Source: JANPLG01 sp964609085 (lineage in GTDB: Bacteria; Armatimonadota; SYMT01). Taken from it: a stretch of 64,000 nt of DNA. A program made the translations under genes and the position numbers. Positions 43,301 through 49,956 of this stretch are shown in pieces. Positions within the stretch are counted from its first letter, which is position 1. Each line of letters begins with the position of its first letter. The notes under the pieces were generated by a model. It was not told the DNA's origin and did no database searches. It saw nothing but the letters and a program-made list of their open reading frames with translations. The stretch lies in assembly GCA_964609085.1 (NCBI GenBank), contig CAZSRZ010000013.1, forward strand, positions 1-64,000, in the 5' to 3' direction.

Positions 43301-44090
43301 CCCGCCGGACGTGACGGTGGACGCCGCGCCGAACCAGTGCGGCGCACTGGTCACCTATCCGGAACCGCAGACAACCGGCCTCTGCGGCAGCGTCAGTTGC
43401 TCACCCCCTTCCGGCAGCTTCTTCAGCGTGGGGACCACCGTCGTCACATGCACGGCGGCAGCGGGGAACACCTGCACGTTTCGTGTGACCGTGCGCGACG
43501 CCCAGGCACCCGGGATCTCCTGCCCCACCAACGTGATCGCCACCCAGACGGATGTGCACGGTGCCGTGGCGAGCTACCCTTCGCCGGTGATCGGCGACAA
43601 CTGTCCGGGGGCCGGCGTCGCCTGTGTCCCACCGTCAGGCAGTGTGTTCCCGGTCGGCACGACGCCGGTGACCTGCACCGCCCAGGACGCTTCGGGAAAC
43701 ACCACCCAGTGCGTATTCGACGTCACCGTGGTACCGCCCGCCAGCAATGGGAAGTCGGTGGTCGGGTCCGGGACCCTGAGTCGGCCCAAGAAGGCGACCT
43801 TCAAGGCGGAGATCACCCGCAAGCGCGGCGTGCTCGGCGGGTCGCTTCGGTACAAGGACCCTGTTCTGGGCCGTACGCTGAGGAGCACGCGGATTACCGC
43901 GCTGGTGATCCCCTCCGCCAGGCAGGCCATGATCTACGGAGTGGGCACCATCAATGGGGCCGGCACGTTCAACTTCATCGCGAACGCCCGTCGGAAAGGC
44001 TCCAAGAGCTCCTTCGGCATCACCATTGAGAATGGCGACACAGCGGTGCTGCAAAAGACCACCGGGGAGGGGATCACGATCAAGCGCTGA
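40368..44090 (+). CDS. Giant secreted protein with carboxypeptidase-like and HYR domains
   Basis: 1240 residues with a signal peptide (1-28, ending APALS). The first ~600 residues form a large beta-rich domain (GDVGPNHFVQQVN, DPIVLYDPLADRWVLSQF), probably a propeller, found in secreted environmental proteins. A carboxypeptidase regulatory-like domain follows (~595-670, DGLVTDITTGQPVPGAVVET). A further beta region (~670-970) precedes two HYR repeats (~980-1130): CPPDVTVDAAPNQCGALVTY and CPTNVIATQTDVHGAVASY. The last ~100 residues are a basic beta domain without a known sorting signal. A role in adhesion or substrate binding is inferred. Confidence 0.9.
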   Translation: MMRSGSTCIALAAAVFCTLLLSPAPALSSRHPVLRGEPGVMTTGRPILFAVTRPLRDIAAEEWARLRSGARTGPSELERPNGWRHLKPRDPVQANKNNHDGALQTAFREPTALDPPLVSFEGCSNEDNFAAYGSRVSPPDTCGDVGPNHFVQQVNLLARVFSKTGTPLSPPFKLSSLFAALGGPCATRNDGDPIVLYDPLADRWVLSQFCIASGSINTPPFIECIAVSRTADPLGQYYAYGFITPGDRFPDYPKLGVWPDGYYMGVNQFQNSQYAEAGVFAFDRERMLRGDPSAGFIYFDMAQIPGDDFTPLPADVDGLVPPAPGQPCPFVELQYQTSGFTVSGRYRVFDFHADFNNPAASTFAERAESPVVAADWNTQEPFDRRPIEQPSPASVPTNNLDALSGRLMHRLQYRSFGPGGGESLALNHSVQVSQDPAAKRMGVRYCQLMRSSPGSVWQAVEQATLAPAGDSHSRWTGSTAVDWQGNLAVGYSVSSRTVFPHIRFAARLAGDPPNGLAQGEQVLIDGTGVQRTTSNRWGDYSALCVDPADDSTFWFTSEYYTLAGQQASTAGWQTRIGAFRLPGALPAPRGSVDGLVTDITTGQPVPGAVVETLGIQRSAGANGSYSLPLSPGTYDLTASAPGYLPNSASGVPVVDDQSTTRNFALTRVPVVIAGTATLDQESCTPGNGVLDPGELVTVSFTLTNTGPFAGSNLVARLLNGNGVVPRSGPQSYGNLAGSGGTATRQFTFNVSEQTACGGTVLPVLELENAGAVVGAVTFLMAVGSPNVVLQEAFDGVTAPALPSGWTSEVVGPIQPWSASTSTPASVPNCALATVSASVSETRLTSPGILIPSASGELRFRQLFLLHGLRDGGVLEVSEDGLAFVDAMTAGCTFATGGYTGVLTTGTGNPLAGRAAWTGNGGVYTDVVARLPAAFSGKTIFFRWRLGCETGGSAGSWRIDDVRVYGGYNCCTQACELICPPDVTVDAAPNQCGALVTYPEPQTTGLCGSVSCSPPSGSFFSVGTTVVTCTAAAGNTCTFRVTVRDAQAPGISCPTNVIATQTDVHGAVASYPSPVIGDNCPGAGVACVPPSGSVFPVGTTPVTCTAQDASGNTTQCVFDVTVVPPASNGKSVVGSGTLSRPKKATFKAEITRKRGVLGGSLRYKDPVLGRTLRSTRITALVIPSARQAMIYGVGTINGAGTFNFIANARRKGSKSSFGITIENGDTAVLQKTTGEGITIKR

Positions 44091-44171
44091 GGGGCCGGCG
44101 AATCCGTGGCCGAGCCGCAAATGCCGAGCTGGTGGGCGACCCAGCCAGCCGTGCCCCCGAGACGACCCGCC

Positions 44172-44786
44172 TCAGGCCTGGCCGGGGACCCGTGAATGTG
44201 CGACCGGCTGGGCCGGGGTAGGCTTGCTCCTTTGGGAGGGATGCTGCCGCTGTCCCGGGTCCATGTCGTTCATCCGAGCCAGATGGGGGTCCGCACTCAT
44301 CCGCGCCCGACCGCAGAGGGCAGAAACCGGCACGCATCCGAAGGACCGGCTGTCCTCCGAATTGGAGAGGTTGTCTCCCAGCAGGAACACGCTGTCTTCC
44401 GGCACCTGGATCCGCCGGATCTTGTAGACCGCGCTCCCCGTAGTCAGCCGACGTCGCAGCGAGGGAACGGCCGAACGTCGCACTGGGGCAATCCAGTCCG
44501 TTCCTGACGAGAATAGATAGACCGTAGAGCCCGGTTCGCCGTACACCCGCTTGATGTACGTGTTGCCTGCGTGCCGAAAGACGACCACGTCCCCCTCGCG
44601 GGGCTGGTGGGTGCTGAAGTACAACCGATCGGTCCAGAGCAGCTTACCGGCGGAGATCGTGGGTGCCATAGAGTCGCCCACCACCACCGTGGGCTGGAAC
44701 TGGCTGCCCGTGAGCGCAAGCAAACCGACGAACCCATAGAGGCTGGCTCGCTGGGGAAGTCGGGAAATCTGAAGGCTTAGTCTCAT
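44172..44786 (-). CDS. lepB: Signal peptidase I
   Basis: 204 residues. The N-terminal membrane segment (~16-35) is followed by box B with the nucleophile Ser39 (VVVGDSMAPTI) and box D with the general base Lys79 (NTYIKRVYGEPGS). Box E is LLGDNLSNSEDSRSFGCV. The enzyme removes leader peptides from exported proteins, of which this window has many. The C-terminal ~40 residues are polar and unusually Pro/Gln/Arg-rich. It converges on the giant secreted gene and is divergent from the HAD phosphatase gene. Confidence 0.93.
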   Translation of the reverse strand: MRLSLQISRLPQRASLYGFVGLLALTGSQFQPTVVVGDSMAPTISAGKLLWTDRLYFSTHQPREGDVVVFRHAGNTYIKRVYGEPGSTVYLFSSGTDWIAPVRRSAVPSLRRRLTTGSAVYKIRRIQVPEDSVFLLGDNLSNSEDSRSFGCVPVSALCGRARMSADPHLARMNDMDPGQRQHPSQRSKPTPAQPVAHSRVPGQA

Positions 44787-44927
44787 CTGTCTATCGCTTC
44801 TGAGATCGGTAGGGTTTCATTCGGTTGATTGCTTGCCGGACGGACGTTGGTTGACGCATGTATGAACGCTGGGGCCTGGCCGATGTTGCGCGGCCACCGC
44901 CGCACCATCACTCCGCCAGGACCTCCT

Positions 44928-45518
44928 ATGCACTCTGACTCGCTCCAAGATCGGCTGGTTCCCATCCGCCTGCTCGCGATGGACGTGGACGGCGTCCTGA
45001 CAGCCGGTGATGTGACCTGGATTATTGGAACGAATGCCGCCGTTGCTGAGGCCAAGTCCTTCAATGTAAAGGACGGGTTGGGATTGGGAATCGTTCACCA
45101 TGCCGGGATTCGCACCGCATGGATCACCGGCCGGCGGTCCGACGTGGTGGAATACCGGGGCCGTGAGCTCGGTATCGGTCATATCTGCCAGGGTGCCCGG
45201 GACAAGCGTGCGGTCCTCGCCTCTCTGACCAACCGCCTTGGACTTACCCAGAACGAGGTGATCTATATCGGCGATGACCTGAATGACCTACCGGCATTCT
45301 CCGTCGCTGGCGTGCGGGTAGCCGTCGCCGATGCGGCGACGGAGGTGCGGGATGCCGCCGACTGGATCACTGCCGCGCGGGGTGGATGCGGCGCGGTCCG
45401 CGAGGTGTGCGAGCGTCTCCTCCACGCCCAGGGTCGCTGGGATGACGGCGTGCAGAAGTTCCTCAGGAAGCTGGAGGCGGAGCAGTCAGACGTCAACTAT
45501 CCGGGAGCCGTCCAGTGA
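44928..45518 (+). CDS. KdsC-like HAD-family phosphatase
   Basis: 196 residues from the ATG at 44928; the frame opens at 44829, but that part reads as leader. HAD motif I is LLAMDVDGVLTAGD, motif II AWITGRRSDVVEYRG, and motif IV IYIGDDLNDLPAF. KdsC removes phosphate from Kdo 8-phosphate in lipopolysaccharide synthesis, and this protein has the short cap-less KdsC/YrbI layout. The other Kdo genes are not nearby, so another sugar-phosphate substrate is possible. Its stop overlaps the metallophosphatase start (GTGA). Confidence 0.88.
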   Translation: MHSDSLQDRLVPIRLLAMDVDGVLTAGDVTWIIGTNAAVAEAKSFNVKDGLGLGIVHHAGIRTAWITGRRSDVVEYRGRELGIGHICQGARDKRAVLASLTNRLGLTQNEVIYIGDDLNDLPAFSVAGVRVAVADAATEVRDAADWITAARGGCGAVREVCERLLHAQGRWDDGVQKFLRKLEAEQSDVNYPGAVQ

Positions 45519-46318
45519 CCGGAACCCGCAAGCCCGGCGCGGTAACCGTCATCCACACCAACGACACCCACGGCCAGATGCGGCCACCGGCGTCGCATCG
45601 GCTGGCGGACGTCCTCCGCGATCACGCCGGAGCCCTGTACCTGGATGCCGGTGACGCCGTCACCGCTGGAAACCTGGGATTCCGACTCGGCGGGGAGCCG
45701 GTGCTCACCACGCTGGGCGAACTGGGTTGTGCGGCGATGTGCCTGGGCAATCGGGAGACTCATCCGCGCGGTGAGATCTTCCCGAGGAAACTCGACCGAG
45801 CGACCTTCCCCATTCTCTGCGCGAATATCCACGCCCGCGCGGGTGCCCAGGTTCCGGTCAGCCCGCACGTGGTTCTGACGCATGGTGAGCTCACCGTCGG
45901 CGTCCTGGGCGTGACGGTCTGCATGTTTCGACGGCGAGAGTGGTCGCAGTTCCTCACCGACTACTGGTTTTCGGACCCCATCGAGGCCGCGCGCGAGCAA
46001 GTTGGGGAACTGCGATCTCGAGTGGATCTACTGATCGCCCTCACTCACATCGGATTTCGCCGAGATCAGGAGTTGGCCGCCGCTTGCCCGGGGCTGGATG
46101 CCGTGATCGGGGGCCATAGTCACACGGACCTGGATCAACCACATTGGGTTGGAACCGTCCCGGTGCTGCAGGCTGGATCGCACGCCTTCCGGGCAGGAAT
46201 TGCCAGGTTTGCGGCTGCCGACGGCCGATGGCGTCTCGAGACATGGAGCACGATTCCCCTGCGACCGCCAGCCCCGCGCAGGACGGCCGCACAGGCGGCA
46301 GAGAGGTCTGCGACCTAG
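45515..46318 (+). CDS. Short 5'-nucleotidase-type metallophosphatase
   Basis: 267 residues from a GTG that overlaps the phosphatase stop by 4 bp. The calcineurin-like core has VIHTNDTHGQMRPP, YLDAGDAVTAGN, LIALTHIGFRRDQE and VIGGHSHTDLD, as in the N-terminal half of UshA-type 5'-nucleotidases. The C-terminal substrate-binding domain is missing, and there is no signal peptide. In place of the canonical GNHE it has GNRETHP, so the catalytic His is Arg unless the nearby His takes over. Activity is therefore uncertain. Coupling to the HAD gene suggests joint action on a phosphorylated metabolite. Confidence 0.88.
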   Translation: MTGTRKPGAVTVIHTNDTHGQMRPPASHRLADVLRDHAGALYLDAGDAVTAGNLGFRLGGEPVLTTLGELGCAAMCLGNRETHPRGEIFPRKLDRATFPILCANIHARAGAQVPVSPHVVLTHGELTVGVLGVTVCMFRRREWSQFLTDYWFSDPIEAAREQVGELRSRVDLLIALTHIGFRRDQELAAACPGLDAVIGGHSHTDLDQPHWVGTVPVLQAGSHAFRAGIARFAAADGRWRLETWSTIPLRPPAPRRTAAQAAERSAT

Positions 46319-46333
46319 GCGGCCGCCCCACCC

Positions 46334-47416
46334 TCACCGACGGCTTTCGCCCCGGGGCCGGCTCCCAGCCACGCCCTCATATGGGCGGTAGGTGCCGTAC
46401 CCGCCGACCGACGGGCGACCCGACGCCCCGCCGACGCCCAGCCGCCGAACGGTTTGGGGATTCACGATCGGCTCCGGACCGAGGTCATCGTCCCCCATCG
46501 GCGGGGACCCGGCTGCCGTGGGGGCGAACGCCGTCCCAAGTCGCCGTACCGTCTGCGGATTGGTGATCCCATTGGTGCGGAAAGGCCGGGGCTGGCTGCC
46601 AAACGTCCGGTTGGTCCGGCCCGGGCGGAGCACCAGGGGTGCCTCAATCGTGACCGTGGGCGGCGCGACCCACCCCCTCGGCCTTGAGCGGGCATCCTCT
46701 TCCCACCTCGCCTCCGCGGCCGGTGCTACCCCCTCGGGAGGGTAGACATTCACCACCGTCGTCACGGTGACGGGGCTGGCCTGCTGCCGTCGTCGCGGCC
46801 GATCGGGCTCGCCGGGGACGGACGGGCTCTCCGCTCGCCGATCGCGGATCAACTGGATGTCACTCTGCCCGAAGCGGAGTTCCGTGTCCTTGCCCTGCTG
46901 GGTCAGGACGACCGATTCCGCCTGGATCGACTTCACCACGTAGCCGAACGCCGCATCTCCCACGCTGACGTCGCGCCGTTCGTGAGAACTGAGATCCACC
47001 AGCCATGCCGTGAGTCGGTCGCCGAGTTCGGTCACCCCCACCAGCGCCACGCCGCCGGGTCCGGTGAACGCAGGATCCGCCGCGCGAAAGCGCGGAGGGG
47101 CGGCTACCCCGGAGGCGTCCGGGGATGTCGCGTCCGGCGAGGGAGCACCCGGGGGCGAGAGCGATCGGGTTGGGCTCGGCTTTGACAGTGACGGAACGGG
47201 GCGGGCAGGCGAGGTGCCCGGGCGGACCTTCGCCGGCAGGTCGAAGAGGCTCACTCGTACGGGGGGTACCTGGGCGGGGGTGGCGGTGCCCGTCGCCCGC
47301 ATGGGAGCGCTCGGCTGCGCCGAGGAGCGGCCGGCGACGACCATGGCGACGACCCAGCCGGAGCCGGCGATGACTACCGCAAGGATCCGCACCGCGCGAT
47401 CCGAAAGGATGCCCAT
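46334..47416 (-). CDS. Inner-membrane protein with GspC/PulP-like domain and NPQTVRRLG repeats
   Basis: 360 residues. One N-terminal membrane segment (~8-28) is followed by a Pro/Ser-rich linker (~30-110) and a small beta domain (~115-185: ALVGVTELGDRLTAWLVDL, SVGDAAFGYVVKSIQAESVV) that resembles the homology region of type II secretion protein GspC or PulP-type pilus proteins. The basic C-terminal ~170 residues contain the phrase NPQTVRRLG twice, about 45 residues apart. No other type II secretion or pilus gene is in the window. The function is unknown. Confidence 0.75.
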   Translation of the reverse strand: MGILSDRAVRILAVVIAGSGWVVAMVVAGRSSAQPSAPMRATGTATPAQVPPVRVSLFDLPAKVRPGTSPARPVPSLSKPSPTRSLSPPGAPSPDATSPDASGVAAPPRFRAADPAFTGPGGVALVGVTELGDRLTAWLVDLSSHERRDVSVGDAAFGYVVKSIQAESVVLTQQGKDTELRFGQSDIQLIRDRRAESPSVPGEPDRPRRRQQASPVTVTTVVNVYPPEGVAPAAEARWEEDARSRPRGWVAPPTVTIEAPLVLRPGRTNRTFGSQPRPFRTNGITNPQTVRRLGTAFAPTAAGSPPMGDDDLGPEPIVNPQTVRRLGVGGASGRPSVGGYGTYRPYEGVAGSRPRGESRR

Positions 47417-47547
47417 GCTGAAGCCTCAAGCCCTCTGCTGTCCTGGCCAAACCAGGCAGCCATCCCCAGCAGGTACGCCGTCGCTTCCGCGCCCACCTTC
47501 CAGGATCGGGCCGCCGTTTTCCCGCCTCCGTTTCCGGCTTCAGGAAG

Positions 47548-48672
47548 CTAGCCCAACTGGGCAAACCGGACGGAGTAGATCGGCGGCAGGTGGTTCCCGA
47601 GGCAGAGCCAGCTCTCGCCCCGATCTTCGGAGAAGTAGGCGTTGCCGGTCGTCGAGCCGAAAGCCAGACGATCGCCGTCGTTGTCCAGCCCGTGGCGGAA
47701 CACGATATCGTAGCACTCGCTTTGCGGCAGACCCTGTCGGAGGGCCGTCCAACTCGCCCCGCCATCTTCGGTCCGGCAGACGCAGAGTGCGCCGTCGACA
47801 GCGATCCGCTGCTCATCGCTGAGACCGGGGACCACCCACGCCGTCTCCGGGCAGCGCTGGTCGGCCGCGACGGCGAAGCCGAAGTGGGCCGGGTTGCCGG
47901 CCTGACTCACGGCAGTCCACTCCGCCCCAGCGTTAACGCTCTTGAAGATGCCGCAATGGTTCTGCTGCCACATCGCCGAGGGCTGGGCGTCGCACCAGTC
48001 CATGAAGTGGGGATCGTGTCCGACCTCCGCCGTGGGATTGGGCAGGAACTCTGCCCGGAGCCCCAGGTTGCGCGGAGCCCAAGTCTCCCCGTCATCCGTG
48101 GTCTCGAAGACGCCGGCGCACGAGATGCCCACGTAGAGGTGGGCCGAGTCGGCTGGGTCGACGAGGATCGAGTGGATGGCTGGGCGGTCACGACCGCCTC
48201 CGAACCAGTGTTCGAGGCGTGATGGGTGATTCCAGAGCCCCTCGACCAGCGCGAAGCTCTCGCCGTTGTCCTCGCTGCGAAAGAGCCCACCCGGCTCGGT
48301 GCCGATATAGATGCGCTCGGGGCGGTCCGCCCCGCCGCCGGTGATCACCCACTGCAGGGAGAGGGTGGCCGGTTTGTCCTTCTGCGCGTCCGGCCCAGCG
48401 AAGGCATCCCTGTAGACGGCCCCGTCCGGATACTTCGGGGGTTCCACCGCGTCCCACGTTTCACCCCCGTCCCCTGACCGCGAGAGCTTCTGTCCCCAAT
48501 GGCCGTGATCGATGCCGGTCCAGAGAGAGCCGGTCCGGCGGTCGTGCCAGGCGTACGAGACGGGCTGGCCGACATGGGACGTGCCATCGAGCTTCCACCC
48601 GGATGACACCCTTCGATAGCGCAATAGGCCCTTGCGGGTCCCCAGTAGGAGTGTGTCGCCCGTCGATCCCAT
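47548..48672 (-). CDS. BNR/sialidase-like beta-propeller protein
   Basis: 374 residues without a signal peptide. Several Asp-box (BNR) motifs are visible: RSGDGGETWDAV, RSEDNGESFALV, ETTDDGETWAP, RTEDGGASWTAL and SEDRGESWLCL. Such repeats form six- or seven-bladed propellers, as in sialidases and VPS10-like proteins; catalytic sialidase Arg residues are not evident. It lies 43 bp downstream of a MoaD-like gene, a pair that I recall from several other bacterial genomes. The function of the pair is unknown. Confidence 0.9.
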   Translation of the reverse strand: MGSTGDTLLLGTRKGLLRYRRVSSGWKLDGTSHVGQPVSYAWHDRRTGSLWTGIDHGHWGQKLSRSGDGGETWDAVEPPKYPDGAVYRDAFAGPDAQKDKPATLSLQWVITGGGADRPERIYIGTEPGGLFRSEDNGESFALVEGLWNHPSRLEHWFGGGRDRPAIHSILVDPADSAHLYVGISCAGVFETTDDGETWAPRNLGLRAEFLPNPTAEVGHDPHFMDWCDAQPSAMWQQNHCGIFKSVNAGAEWTAVSQAGNPAHFGFAVAADQRCPETAWVVPGLSDEQRIAVDGALCVCRTEDGGASWTALRQGLPQSECYDIVFRHGLDNDGDRLAFGSTTGNAYFSEDRGESWLCLGNHLPPIYSVRFAQLG

Positions 48673-48715
48673 AGCCTGATCGTCCTTTCCCGGAGGTCGC
48701 CCCTCCGGCTGTCGG

Positions 48716-48988
48716 TCACCCTCCGGAGAGCGCCTGCATCACGTAGACCTCATCGTCAGCCGCCAGTGGGTCGGACAGATGCGTGCGGTCGGTGAGAAGC
48801 GTCGCTCCGATGAAGATGTTTACGTGCCGCCTGAGGGAACCCCGATCGTCCACGAGGTAGCCGCCCAACCCTGGAAATCGCCGCTCCAGGGCATCAATCA
48901 ACTCGCGCACGCTGGCTGCCGGGACTTCCTGGTCGGTGAGTTCCGGAAAGTAGCGTCGCAGGTGGGGGGTGAAGGCGACTCGGGCCAT
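48716..48988 (-). CDS. MoaD/ThiS-family sulfur carrier-like protein
   Basis: 90 residues. The ubiquitin-like beta-grasp pattern is seen in VAFTPHLRRYFPEL, SVRELIDALERRFPGLG and LRRHVNIFIGATLL, and the chain ends in ALSGG, the C-terminal Gly-Gly that is adenylated and thiocarboxylated in MoaD/ThiS. The start has GAGG 5 nt upstream. It is unlinked to moaE or moeB here and paired with the BNR propeller gene, so it probably serves another pathway than molybdopterin. Confidence 0.9.
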   Translation of the reverse strand: MARVAFTPHLRRYFPELTDQEVPAASVRELIDALERRFPGLGGYLVDDRGSLRRHVNIFIGATLLTDRTHLSDPLAADDEVYVMQALSGG

Positions 48989-49046
48989 GGGATCCTCTGG
49001 TATGCAAACGTGAGTTCGCTATTCCTGTGGCGGTTCCCTCCTGCCC

Positions 49047-49892
49047 CTACGAAGATTCTCCATCCCGGGGGCGCGGCTGATCGGACCAGTGAGCCGGCGC
49101 TGCACCCGAGCCGAGCCACACGCCTTTCTCGCTCCACCCCAGTCCGGCATGCACCTCTGCGTGGCAATAGCGCAGGGTGAGCCCGCAGCGCCGTCGGTTC
49201 GACTCGTTCGGTTCGCTGGCGTGCAGGAGCAAGTCGGAGTGGATACTGACCTCCCCTGCCCGCAATGCGACGTCGACCGGCTCGCCGTAGCGATCGACAC
49301 CGACGACCTCCTGGTTGAGCACGGCGTCCGGGTCGTCCTCAGTCAGCCGGTACGTCAGATGCCCATCCAGATGCGAACCGGCGAGGTACTTCATGCAGCC
49401 GTTCTCGCGGTCGGCATCGTCGATCGCCAGCCAGACCGTCACCGCATGGGCCGGCGTCAGCGGCCAATAGCTGGCATCCTGGTGCCAGTGGACCTTTTTC
49501 CCGTCGCCGGGCATCTTGCAAAAGTAGTGCGAGCCCCAGCCGACCACCTGATCACCGAGTAAGTCCTTGACGCATGCGACGATCCGAGGATGCGTGAGCA
49601 GATCCCAGACCATCCCGTGGGCAAGATGCGCCGTGCTGATGGAGTAGCTGGAGCCCCCGGACGCCAGGACGCGCTCCAGCAGCGCGTCGAACTCGCGGCG
49701 GTGGGCATCGATCTCCTCCGACGTGAAGATTCGGATCCCCTTGAGGTAGCCGGTGCGGTTGAAATGTTCAACTTCCGCGGGCGTAAGGCGGGATGGGCTG
49801 GTGACTTCGCTCGGGCGGAAGCGCAGATCGCGCTCCACAGTCTGCAGCTCGTCTTGTAGCGGGATGGTGCGGAATCGTGTCGGTACGGTCAC
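49047..49892 (-). CDS. Phytanoyl-CoA dioxygenase family protein
   Basis: 281 residues. The domain begins at FNRTGYLKGIRIFTSEEID. Iron ligands are His and Asp in VHWHQDASYWP and His in SDLLLHASEPNES; Arg in RCGLTLRYCHAEV would bind 2-oxoglutarate. NGCMKYLAGSHLDG between them is typical. The protein should couple 2-oxoglutarate decarboxylation to hydroxylation of an unknown substrate. It lies 58 bp upstream of the MoaD-like gene on the same strand, so dioxygenase, MoaD and propeller could be one operon. A second family member is at 11297-12202. Confidence 0.92.
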   Translation of the reverse strand: MTVPTRFRTIPLQDELQTVERDLRFRPSEVTSPSRLTPAEVEHFNRTGYLKGIRIFTSEEIDAHRREFDALLERVLASGGSSYSISTAHLAHGMVWDLLTHPRIVACVKDLLGDQVVGWGSHYFCKMPGDGKKVHWHQDASYWPLTPAHAVTVWLAIDDADRENGCMKYLAGSHLDGHLTYRLTEDDPDAVLNQEVVGVDRYGEPVDVALRAGEVSIHSDLLLHASEPNESNRRRCGLTLRYCHAEVHAGLGWSEKGVWLGSGAAPAHWSDQPRPRDGESS

Positions 49893-49956
49893 GGCGGTCT
49901 CTGGGCAGGCGTCGGGCGCTGACGGCCCGTCACCACAGATGATACCCCGCCGCCCT

